A DNA stretch of 5,978 nucleotides from positions 1-5,978 of the forward strand of contig DPSW01000421.1 in the NCBI GenBank assembly GCA_003527145.1, written 5' to 3'. Every line of letters begins with the position of its first letter. The stretch's first letter is position 1. The notes below the pieces were generated by a model. It saw only the letters and a list, made by a program, of their open reading frames with translations. It did no database searches and was not told the origin of the DNA. Shown piece by piece: positions 1 through 5,978 of this stretch. Position numbers and translations under genes: made by a program. Source of the stretch: Clostridiaceae bacterium. Its GTDB lineage: Bacteria > Bacillota > Clostridia > Lutisporales > Lutisporaceae.

Positions 1-1232
1 TGGACCGCGGCGAAGGCATTCCCTGGAAAGGCAACTATTCGTCGTGGCTGGAGCAGAAACAGGCACGCCTGGCAGTGGAGGAAAAGGCTGCCAGCGATCG
101 ACAGAAGACCCTGCAACGGGAACTGGAATGGATCAGGATGTCACCCAAGGGCCGTCATGCCAAGGGCAAGGCGCGCATCAGCTCCTATGAACAACTCCTG
201 ACCCAGGAAAGCGAGAAACACGCCAAGGATCTTGAGATCTACATTCCGCCGGGACCTCGCCTAGGCAACGTAGTTGTGGAATTCAACGACGTATCCAAAG
301 CCTATGGCGACCGGCTCTTGTACGAACATCTCACGTTCAATCTGCCACCGGGCGGCATTGTCGGCGTAATCGGCGCCAACGGAGCAGGCAAGACAACCCT
401 CTTCCGTCTGATCACCGGCCAGGAACAGTCCGATTCAGGCAGCATCCGGATCGGCGAAACCGTCAAACTGGGTTACATGGATCAGTCCCGCGATGCCCTC
501 AAACCGGACCAGACCATCTGGGAAGCGGTCTCGGGCGGTGATGAAAACATTCAGTTGGGCAAGATCACGGTCAACTCTCGAGGCTATGTTTCCCGTTTCA
601 ACTTTTCCGGCTCCGATCAGCAAAAGAAACTCGGCATGCTTTCCGGTGGAGAACGGAATCGCGTACACATGGCCAGGATGCTGAAGGAAGGCGCCAATGT
701 GCTCTTGCTGGACGAACCGACCAATGATCTGGATATTGAAACCTTGACCATATTGGAGGATTATCTCGAAAGCTTCCCGGGAGCGGTGATTGCCGTATCC
801 CATGACAGGTATTTTCTGGATAAGGCGGCGGAAAAGATTTTTTGCTTTGAAGGGAATGGCAGCATAGCTCGGTATACGGGGAACTATTCCGATTTCAAAG
901 AAAAATCAGATGAGAATACAGCCGATAAGGAAGACCATAAGGATACAAGGGAAAAAAGGGCTGAGGCCAGGGAAAAGCCGAAAGCTTTGAAATTCACCTA
1001 TAAGGAACAAAAAGAATATGAACAAATAGATGAAATTATTGCTTCAATAGAAGAGAATATCCGGGAGCTTGAGACGAAGATAAACGAAGCGGCTTCAGAC
1101 TATGAGCTTTTGCAGAAGCTGCTGCTTGAAAAGGAGGAGCAGGAAAAGCTGCTGGAGGAAAAGATGGAGAGATGGGTTTATCTCAATGAACTGGCAGAGA
1201 GGATACAAGAGAGCAAAACCCCGGGGGTTTAA
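1..1232 (+). CDS. ABC-F family ATPase (EttA-like body, Firmicute-type tail), 5' truncated and chimeric
   Basis: ABC-F proteins are soluble twin-ATPase factors that bind the ribosome and modulate translation; they are not transporters. The reading frame is open to the left edge (first whole codon at 3), so the N-terminal ATPase domain is missing. The GTG at 75 is an internal valine codon. The linker and second ATPase domain are present. Counting the codon at 75 as residue 1, these are Walker A GANGAGKT (100-107), signature LSGGER (189-194), Walker B LLLDEP with D213/E214, and switch H243. The start (DRGEGIPW, GNYSSWLEQK, IPPGPRLG, SRFNFSG) is typical of EttA. From about residue 225 the protein instead resembles Firmicute YfmR/Uup-like ABC-F proteins (TILEDYL, FEGNG, GNYSDF). 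It ends in a charged linker (275-305) and a coiled-coil tail (310-378; SDYELLQKL, MERWVYLNELAE) that EttA lacks. Composition and codon use change at the same place. The family call is firm; whether the fused protein exists in a cell is uncertain. Confidence 0.85.
   Translation, partial: DRGEGIPWKGNYSSWLEQKQARLAVEEKAASDRQKTLQRELEWIRMSPKGRHAKGKARISSYEQLLTQESEKHAKDLEIYIPPGPRLGNVVVEFNDVSKAYGDRLLYEHLTFNLPPGGIVGVIGANGAGKTTLFRLITGQEQSDSGSIRIGETVKLGYMDQSRDALKPDQTIWEAVSGGDENIQLGKITVNSRGYVSRFNFSGSDQQKKLGMLSGGERNRVHMARMLKEGANVLLLDEPTNDLDIETLTILEDYLESFPGAVIAVSHDRYFLDKAAEKIFCFEGNGSIARYTGNYSDFKEKSDENTADKEDHKDTREKRAEAREKPKALKFTYKEQKEYEQIDEIIASIEENIRELETKINEAASDYELLQKLLLEKEEQEKLLEEKMERWVYLNELAERIQESKTPGV
705..749 (+). 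other. Seam between two compositionally different halves of the ABC-F gene
   Basis: This stretch encodes LLDEPTNDLDIETLT, the Walker B/D-loop segment that is nearly invariant across ABC-F proteins, so two unrelated copies could join here in frame. Upstream (from 3) arginine is CGN in 15 of 17 codons and isoleucine is never ATA. Downstream (to 1229) arginine is AGG/AGA in 6 of 8 codons and isoleucine is ATA in 6 of 11, with the first ATA at 750-752. Sixty-base samples starting at 1, 61 and 361 contain 35, 38 and 38 G+C; samples starting at 961 and 1021 contain 24 and 21. The exact joint cannot be placed inside the conserved motif. It could be a natural recombination or an assembly join. Confidence 0.7.
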
Positions 1233-1259
1233 ACAAGGTTTATGCGATCAATAATGTAT

Positions 1260-1266
1260 GGAGGTG
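1260..1266 (+). promoter_or_regulatory. Shine-Dalgarno GGAGGTG that sets the activator start at GTG 1276
   Basis: GGAGGTG is followed by a 9-base spacer and then GTG at 1276, an ideal arrangement. The in-frame ATG at 1258 overlaps this site and has no Shine-Dalgarno of its own at a usable distance, the nearest purine run being AAGG at 1234-1237. Translation is therefore more likely to start at 1276. Confidence 0.65.
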
Positions 1267-1275
1267 TTTGCTATT

Positions 1276-2688
1276 GTGGAGAAAAATCAGCTGGAAGAAC
1301 TGCTAAAGGAACTGGAATATCATAAACAAGTATATGAAGAGTTGAATTTGATCCTTGATACCACCTTTGATTTTATAAGCATTGCTGATGGAAAAGGTAT
1401 TTTTTTAAGGCTTAGCAAGGGTTCAGAAGAGATTTTCAATGTTTCGGAAGGCGAGATCATAGGTTCAAGCTGTTACGATGTAGAGAGAATGGGAATTGTG
1501 GACAATTCAGTGACTCGAGTAGTTTGGGAAACCGGCAAAAAGATATCATCAGTACAGATCACCCAGGGCGGAAAACGGTTTATGGTCATTGGTATCCCGA
1601 TGTTTGACGATAAGGGAAGGTTAAAACGCATAATAAACATATCCAGAGATATAACCGAAATTGAAAAACTGAATAATAGGCTTAAGGAAACAGAAGAGCT
1701 CCTTGATTGGTACCGTTATGAAATACTGAAAAAGCAGGAGTTTGAAGAAACCTTTATATATAATGAAACCTCTTCTATGAAGAAGATTTTCAATCTGGTG
1801 AATCAGGTATCCAGAGTAGATGCCACAGTTTTGCTTCAGGGGGAAACAGGGGTGGGGAAAAATCTCATCGCCAAAACGATCCATAAGCTCAGTTCAAGGC
1901 GAGAAAATCCTTTCGTACAGATAAACTGCGGTGCCATCCCGGAAAACCTGCTTGAATCTGAGCTGTTCGGATATGTGGAAGGAGCCTTTACCGGTGCTGC
2001 AAAAGGCGGCAAAAAGGGCTTCTTTGAGATAGCTAATGATGGAACGATCTTTTTAGATGAGATTGCCGAGATTCCTTTGTATCTTCAGGTAAAGCTCCTT
2101 CATGCATTAGAGCATCATGAGATATATAAGGTGGGAAGCTCAAGCCCCACAAAATTCAATGTGCGCATATTGACAGCAACCAATAAGGATCTGAAAGCTA
2201 TGGTAAAGGATGGAGGCTTTAGAGAAGACTTATACTACAGGCTTAATGTCCTTCCCATATTCATACCTCCCTTAAGGGAAAGAATGGATGATATCCCTCT
2301 GCTCACTCATCATTTCTTAAGCAAATACAATAATAAATACTGCATGAACAAGCAATTGACTATGGAAGCCCACAAGGCTTTGGCACAATATAAGTGGCCC
2401 GGCAATATAAGGGAGCTTGAGAATGTCATAGAGAGGCTTATCATAACCTGCGGACAGGATATGATAGATGCAAGCCATGTGTATAATACGGTTTATGGCT
2501 CTAATGAAAGAGCAACAATAGAAATAAACGGGATAATACCTCTTAAGCAGGCGGTAGAAAAAGTAGAAAAGGAGCTTTTGTTTAAGGCTATGGAAGAATT
2601 CAAGACAACGAGAGAGGTCGCCAAGGTTCTGGAAATAGATCAATCTACTGTGGTAAAAAAATTAAATAAATACAAAAATATTAGATGA
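1276..2688 (+). CDS. Sigma-54-dependent transcriptional activator (PAS - AAA+ - TyrR-like HTH)
   Basis: This is a cytoplasmic bacterial enhancer-binding protein that hydrolyses ATP to open promoters bound by sigma-54 RNA polymerase. From the GTG start it is 470 residues, normal for the class. In order it has a short N-terminal helix; a PAS sensor domain (about 24-129, with FDFISIADGKG near its start and INISRDITE at its end); a helical linker (about 128-156); an AAA+ domain (about 160-400); and a C-terminal DNA-binding helix-turn-helix (about 441-469, REVAKVLEIDQSTVVKKLNKY, TyrR-like). Visible motifs are Walker A GETGVGKN (189-196), the sigma-54 contact loop GAFTGA (236-241), Walker B IFLDEI (D261/E262), arginine-finger region FREDLYYRLN (315-324) and sensor II WPGNIRELE (374-382). 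Every element for sigma-54 activation is intact. There is no receiver domain, so control is probably by ligand binding to the PAS domain rather than phosphorylation. A sigma-54 promoter lies about 140 bp past its stop, which points to the downstream operon as its target. An upstream ATG at 1258 would add six residues. Confidence 0.93.
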   Translation: MEKNQLEELLKELEYHKQVYEELNLILDTTFDFISIADGKGIFLRLSKGSEEIFNVSEGEIIGSSCYDVERMGIVDNSVTRVVWETGKKISSVQITQGGKRFMVIGIPMFDDKGRLKRIINISRDITEIEKLNNRLKETEELLDWYRYEILKKQEFEETFIYNETSSMKKIFNLVNQVSRVDATVLLQGETGVGKNLIAKTIHKLSSRRENPFVQINCGAIPENLLESELFGYVEGAFTGAAKGGKKGFFEIANDGTIFLDEIAEIPLYLQVKLLHALEHHEIYKVGSSSPTKFNVRILTATNKDLKAMVKDGGFREDLYYRLNVLPIFIPPLRERMDDIPLLTHHFLSKYNNKYCMNKQLTMEAHKALAQYKWPGNIRELENVIERLIITCGQDMIDASHVYNTVYGSNERATIEINGIIPLKQAVEKVEKELLFKAMEEFKTTREVAKVLEIDQSTVVKKLNKYKNIR

Positions 2689-2706
2689 TGACGAGAGGAA
2701 TCTTTT

Positions 2707-2739
2707 GTGATGAATAAATTCATCACTTTTATTTTTTTT
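2707..2739 (+). terminator. Inverted repeat plus T tract: likely terminator of the activator gene, possibly also its binding site
   Basis: Perfect 9-base arms GTGATGAAT and ATTCATCAC (2707-2715 and 2718-2726) flank two bases. In RNA this would fold as a stem of about seven pairs with a six-base loop. It is followed at once by TTTTATTTTTTTT (2727-2739), so it fits an intrinsic terminator 18 bases after the activator stop. The stem is A/T-rich and weak for a terminator. As a DNA palindrome it is centred about 136 bases before the predicted sigma-54 start site, a usual distance for an activator binding site. The repeat is certain; its role is inferred. Confidence 0.55.
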
Positions 2740-2826
2740 GGAGTTTTTTCACTATAAAAATAAAATAGGCTTCGTGAGAGGCTTGAAAATAAACAATTTA
2801 TAAAAACTTTTTTAAATTTAGAAAAT

Positions 2827-2842
2827 TGGCACAAACATTGCA
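2827..2842 (+). promoter_or_regulatory. Sigma-54 (-24/-12) promoter for the transporter-amidase operon
   Basis: TGGCAC (2827-2832), five bases, then TTGCA (2838-2842) matches the consensus TGGCAC-N5-TTGCW, with the invariant GG (2828-2829) and GC (2840-2841) at the required spacing. Transcription would start near 2853, leaving a leader of about 90 bases before the ATG at 2943. It lies in an A/T-rich stretch directly between a sigma-54 activator gene and the operon. The match is direct; promoter activity is inferred. Confidence 0.88.
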
Positions 2843-2942
2843 CATAAAAAGAATATTAGAAACAATGCACAGGCTAAATAAGAAGGAGATGATTTTATAC
2901 AGGATGGATATTAGTCTGTGAAAAAGTAAAAGGAGGCTTATT

Positions 2943-4127
2943 ATGAGTATTATCATGGCTTTTTGTGTCGTATTAGTGGTTTTGGCAATAGGAGATGTCA
3001 TATCAGCCAAAACAAAAGCATTTATACCTTCTGTATTTGTATCCGCAATATTGTTTTTAATAGGATTTTGGACTTTTCTTCCCCAGGATTTGATCGATAT
3101 TTCCAGTTTGGGAATGCCTTTTGCTCTATTAGCAATGTATCTGCTCATAACTCACATGGGAACCATGATGAGTGTCAGCGAATTGATAAGTCAATGGAAG
3201 ACCATTACAATCGCCTTTATGGGTTTGGTGGGAATGTGCGCAGGCACAATGACCATAGGAACTTTGCTGTTTGGCTGGGATACTGTGGTAGCAGGCACTC
3301 CGCCTTTAACCGGCGGTATAGTGGCAGCCATAATGATGTCGGATGCTTTCGCGGCAAAAGGGATGCAGGACTTGGCAGTGCTGGCAATAGTGATGTATGT
3401 CATGCAGGGCTTTGCCGGTTATCCGCTTACGGCTTTGTGCTTAAAGAAGGAAGGAAAACGTTTGCTGTCGCTTTACAGAAGCGGTGAAATGGTTGCAGCA
3501 AAACCTAAGAGCTTCAATGTTGATATACCTAAGAAGTCCAAATATAATATATTCCCTCCATTGCCGGAAAAGTATCGGACAACTTACATGTACTTAGCAA
3601 AGCTTGGATTGGTTGCATGGGCGGCGGTCAGCTTTGCTGCGGCAACAAATGAAGTGATATCAAGGTATGTGGTATGTTTGATCTTTGGCGTCATTGCTTC
3701 TGAGATCGGTTTCCTGGAAAGAAAGCCTTTGAATGAATCAAACTCCTTCGGCTGGCTTATGACTTCACTTATGGCATATGTATTTGCTCAACTGGCTAAG
3801 GCTACACCGGCCATGTTAGTGGAGATTTTTGTTCCATTGTTAGGCATCATCGTTATCGGAGTTGCAGGTATGGCGCTATTTTCTACTATTATAGGCAAAA
3901 GATTAGGCTATTCCAAAGAGATGGCTTTTTCAGTAGCCTTGACAGCCCTCTACGGATTTCCTCCCAACTATATACTTACGGATGAAGCATCAAAGGCTTT
4001 GGCAGAAACTCCGGAAGAAAAGGAATTTTTAATGGATCAGATGCTTCCCAAGATGCTGGTAGGCGGATTTACAACAGTAACAATTGCATCCGTCATTATA
4101 GCCGGTGTTTTTATCAAGTTCTTATAG
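2943..4127 (+). CDS. Polytopic membrane protein, probable transporter of unassigned family
   Basis: The product is 394 residues, strongly hydrophobic, with about 10-12 likely membrane segments in two bundles separated by a polar loop (about 168-214). Segments lie near 3-21, 27-46, 57-76, 87-110, 121-139, 142-166, 217-236, 242-258, 268-285, 290-316, 326-345 and 370-392. Glycine/proline-rich GTPPLTGGIVAAIMMSDAF (118-136) in the first half has a loose counterpart, GFPPNYILTDEASKAL (338-353), in the second. This suggests two related halves of the kind found in secondary carriers with broken helices. No ABC or PTS motif is seen, so ion-coupled transport is the best guess. I do not recognise the family; a distant relation to glutamate:Na+ (GltS-type) carriers is possible but unproven. 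The ATG follows AGGAGG (2931-2936) with a six-base spacer. As first gene after the sigma-54 promoter and just before two amidases, it probably imports their substrate. Confidence 0.8.
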   Translation: MSIIMAFCVVLVVLAIGDVISAKTKAFIPSVFVSAILFLIGFWTFLPQDLIDISSLGMPFALLAMYLLITHMGTMMSVSELISQWKTITIAFMGLVGMCAGTMTIGTLLFGWDTVVAGTPPLTGGIVAAIMMSDAFAAKGMQDLAVLAIVMYVMQGFAGYPLTALCLKKEGKRLLSLYRSGEMVAAKPKSFNVDIPKKSKYNIFPPLPEKYRTTYMYLAKLGLVAWAAVSFAAATNEVISRYVVCLIFGVIASEIGFLERKPLNESNSFGWLMTSLMAYVFAQLAKATPAMLVEIFVPLLGIIVIGVAGMALFSTIIGKRLGYSKEMAFSVALTALYGFPPNYILTDEASKALAETPEEKEFLMDQMLPKMLVGGFTTVTIASVIIAGVFIKFL

Positions 4128-4169
4128 ATGGACCTGTTGAAAATTACGTTTGATTATTAGGAGAAATAT

Positions 4170-5408
4170 ATGAAGACAAATTTGATTAGAATAGCACAAG
4201 ATATTGAAGCTTTATCCCGTTATAATGCGACACCGGGAGAAGGCTTGACCCGTTTTTCTTTCACTAAGGAAGACAGGGGAGCCAGGGAATATATAAAAAA
4301 AGAGATGGAGAAAGCCGGGCTTAGGGTATATGAAGACGGAGCAGGCACGATAATAGGCCGGCTGGAAGGCAAAAACCAGGATGCTCCTGTGATCATGCTG
4401 GGCTCTCATTTTGATTCCGTGAAAAACGGTGGAAATTTCGATGGCAATGCAGGAGTTGTAACAGCTCTTGAAATTTCAAGGGTCCTCAAAGAAAACAAAA
4501 TGGAATTGAATCATCCTGTTGAGTTCGTTGCAATCGTTGAAGAAGAAGGCGGCCGTTTTGGCAGCGGGCTATTTGGAAGCAGGGCAATGGCAGGAAAAAT
4601 TCCAAGGGAGCAGCTGGACCTGTTAAAGGATGAAGACGGAGTAACTATTGCAAAAGCCATGTCTGACTTTGGCCTGGACCCGGATAATATTTTGCAGGCT
4701 GTCAGGGAGCCCGGTGATATAAAAGCTTTTTTGGAGCTCCATATTGAGCAAGGGCCTGTATTGGAGCATGAGGAGAAAAGCATAGGAATCGTTCAATATA
4801 TAGTGGGCATAAACCAGATGGAAGTGGTCATAGAGGGGCGCGCCGACCATGCAGGAACTACGCCTATGGATATGAGAAGGGATGCATTGGATGCAGCGGC
4901 AGGCGTCATATATAACATCAGCGGTTTTGCCGGATCATTGAAGGATGGCACGGTAGCAACTGTAGGAAGTATTACGGCGCTTCCGGGGGCTGCCAATATA
5001 GTGCCGGGGAAAGTGAAGTTTACTATAGATGTAAGATCAAAGGATGAAGGATCCATATGCAAAGTGATAGACTTTGTAAAAAGCAGGCTGGAAGATGCAA
5101 GGAGAGAAAAGGAAGTAACTTATACTATTGACAGCAAGCTTAAAGTGTCTCCGGTGGAGATGAATGAAGAGATAATTAAGCTTTGTTATAAAAACTGTGA
5201 AGCTCTTGGCTTTTCCCGGATGAATATGCTCAGCGGAGCGGGCCATGATGCCATGGTGATGTCAGAACTCACCAGGGTGGGCCTGATATTTGTACCCAGC
5301 AAAAATGGCAGGAGCCATTGCCCCGAGGAATGGACCGATTATGAGGATCTGCAAAGGGGTATTGAGTTGATGTATCATACGCTATTGGATTTGGGAAAGG
5401 AGATATAA
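4170..5408 (+). CDS. M20-family Zn-dependent amidase/hydantoinase-type: allantoate amidohydrolase or N-carbamoyl-L-amino-acid hydrolase
   Basis: This is a cytosolic dinuclear metal hydrolase that cleaves an N-carbamoyl or ureido group, releasing CO2 and ammonia. At 412 residues it has the usual full length. The metal site is complete by family comparison: H80 in GSHFDSV, D91 in GNFDGNAG, E125 (general base) and E126 in EEEGGRF, H191 in LELHIEQGPVLE, and H383 in NGRSHCPEEW. The inserted dimerisation/lid domain (about 210-325) carries GRADHAGTTPMDMRRDA with H227, and N276 and R289 sit where relatives bind the substrate carboxylate. The start ATG follows AGGAG (4159-4163) with a six-base spacer. 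The gene lies 42 bases after the transporter and abuts the next amidase gene, so it is in the same operon. Allantoate, N-carbamoyl amino acid and ureidoglycine-type substrates cannot be told apart from sequence, and no allantoinase, hydantoinase or purine gene is in view. Confidence 0.9.
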   Translation: MKTNLIRIAQDIEALSRYNATPGEGLTRFSFTKEDRGAREYIKKEMEKAGLRVYEDGAGTIIGRLEGKNQDAPVIMLGSHFDSVKNGGNFDGNAGVVTALEISRVLKENKMELNHPVEFVAIVEEEGGRFGSGLFGSRAMAGKIPREQLDLLKDEDGVTIAKAMSDFGLDPDNILQAVREPGDIKAFLELHIEQGPVLEHEEKSIGIVQYIVGINQMEVVIEGRADHAGTTPMDMRRDALDAAAGVIYNISGFAGSLKDGTVATVGSITALPGAANIVPGKVKFTIDVRSKDEGSICKVIDFVKSRLEDARREKEVTYTIDSKLKVSPVEMNEEIIKLCYKNCEALGFSRMNMLSGAGHDAMVMSELTRVGLIFVPSKNGRSHCPEEWTDYEDLQRGIELMYHTLLDLGKEI

Positions 5409-5978
5409 ATGAAAATCAGAGATCTTGCAGAGCAGTATAAAGAATATATAGTGGATTTAAGAAGAGAATTCCATATGCATCCTGAGGTCAGCTGGCAGGA
5501 AATAAGGACTTCCGGCAGAGTCAAAGAAGAGCTTGCCAAGATGGGAGTGCCATACAAAGAGATAGCCAAAACAGGGGTCATGGCTGTCATAAAAGGGAAA
5601 TATGAAGGCAAAACGGTAGCCCTGAGAGCTGATATGGATGCTTTACAGGTGAAAGAGCAAAATAAAGTACCTTATTGCTCAAATAATGTGGGTGTAATGC
5701 ATGCTTGCGGTCATGATGGGCATACGGCCATGCTATTGGGCGCAGCGAAGATGCTGAATGAAATGAAAGATGATATGAAAGGGACCGTAAGGCTCTTTTT
5801 CCAACCCGCCGAGGAGATGGCTGAAGGCGCATATGCCATGGTAAAGGAAGGCTGCATGGATGGCGTAGATGAAGTTTTTGGAATACATCTATGGAGCGAT
5901 CTGGAAAAAGGCGAAATATCTGTGGAAGCGGGGCCTAGAATGGCTTCTGCAGATTTGTTTAAAATAAAGGTAAAGGGC
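5409..5978 (+). CDS. M20D-family amidohydrolase (hippurate / N-acyl-amino-acid hydrolase type), 3' truncated
   Basis: The first 190 residues are present and the frame is open to the window edge; full family members are about 390 residues. These enzymes hydrolyse the amide bond of N-acyl or aryl-acyl amino acids, with a metal centre that includes a cysteine ligand. Visible hallmarks are RREFHMHPEVSWQE (18-31), ALRADMDAL (71-79), HACGHDGHTAML (98-109, with C100, H102 and D103), FFQPAEEMAEGA (130-141, with E135 as likely base and E136 as ligand) and GIHLW (158-162, H160 as ligand). The ATG directly follows the TAA of the preceding gene with no gap, and its Shine-Dalgarno AAAGGAG (5396-5402) lies inside that gene, so translation is probably coupled. 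It differs clearly from the preceding amidase in subfamily and is not a simple tandem duplicate. The C-terminal metal ligand and the substrate-binding domain are beyond the window, so the substrate cannot be assigned. Confidence 0.9.
   Translation, partial: MKIRDLAEQYKEYIVDLRREFHMHPEVSWQEIRTSGRVKEELAKMGVPYKEIAKTGVMAVIKGKYEGKTVALRADMDALQVKEQNKVPYCSNNVGVMHACGHDGHTAMLLGAAKMLNEMKDDMKGTVRLFFQPAEEMAEGAYAMVKEGCMDGVDEVFGIHLWSDLEKGEISVEAGPRMASADLFKIKVKG

Noticed and set aside
75..77. GTG at 75 as the start of the ABC-F gene
   Set aside because: The frame is open upstream to the window edge and encodes the EttA motifs DRGEGIPW and GNYSSWLEQK before it, so this is an internal valine.
435..803. Long open frame on the minus strand opposite the ABC-F gene
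   Set aside because: It is antisense to strongly conserved ABC-F motifs, has no recognisable protein features, and is explained by the composition of the real gene.
1217..1230. Palindromic AAACCCC/GGGGTTT at the end of the ABC-F gene as a terminator
   Set aside because: The arms are separated by at most one base, so no hairpin loop can form without losing most pairs, and no T tract follows.
2767..2784. Direct repeat AGGCTT at 2767-2772 and 2779-2784 as a binding site
   Set aside because: It is only six bases and the same hexamer recurs at the ribosome binding site (2934-2939), so it is weak evidence for an operator.
2791..2803. Possible IHF site (AAACAATTTATAA) between the palindrome and the sigma-54 promoter
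   Set aside because: It has two mismatches to WATCAANNNNTTR in a very A/T-rich stretch, so a chance match is likely; IHF is also not typical of Firmicutes.
2881..2921. Leader mini-gene (ATG 2889 or 2904, ending TGA 2919-2921) behind AGAAGGAG
   Set aside because: The Shine-Dalgarno touches the first ATG and is about 15 bases from the second, so neither is well placed, and the 5-10 residue product has no recognisable attenuator pattern.

Overview
The window (5978 bp, all genes on the + strand) looks like DNA of an anaerobic, low-to-moderate-GC Clostridia-type Firmicute from about position 750 onward. The signs are AGGAGG-type ribosome binding sites, heavy use of ATA and AGA/AGG codons, an ABC-F C-terminal tail of the Firmicute type, and a PAS/AAA+ sigma-54 activator sitting beside the operon it probably controls. 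The first 700 or so bases differ: they are GC-richer, use CGN arginine codons and no ATA isoleucine codons, and encode an EttA-type ABC-F protein of the kind best known from Gram-negative bacteria. The two compositions meet inside one uninterrupted reading frame, at the conserved Walker B motif. This gene is therefore a chimera, made either by natural homologous exchange or by a metagenomic assembly join. The sequence alone cannot decide which.

Layout: (1) 1-1232, 5'-truncated ABC-F ATPase, chimeric as above. (2) 1276-2688, sigma-54-dependent transcriptional activator with an N-terminal PAS sensor, a central AAA+ domain carrying GAFTGA, and a C-terminal TyrR-like helix-turn-helix. (3) 2689-2942, regulatory intergenic region with a 20-bp inverted repeat followed by a T tract (terminator and/or activator site) and an excellent -24/-12 promoter. 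(4) 2943-4127, polytopic membrane protein, probably a transporter, family not recognised. (5) 4170-5408, M20-family metal-dependent amidase of the allantoate amidohydrolase / N-carbamoyl-L-amino-acid hydrolase group. (6) 5409-5978, a second M20 amidohydrolase of the M20D (hippurate hydrolase / IAA-amino-acid hydrolase) group, cut off by the window end.

The working model is that the activator senses a small molecule or cell state through its PAS domain and switches on the -24/-12 promoter. The promoter drives an operon of one permease and two different metallo-amidases. Together these would import an N-carbamoyl/ureido or N-acyl amino compound and hydrolyse it to free amino acid and ammonia or carboxylate, a nitrogen or amino-acid scavenging module. 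The physical arrangement is visible in the sequence. The exact substrate is not, and no allantoinase or hydantoinase is present in the window to fix it.
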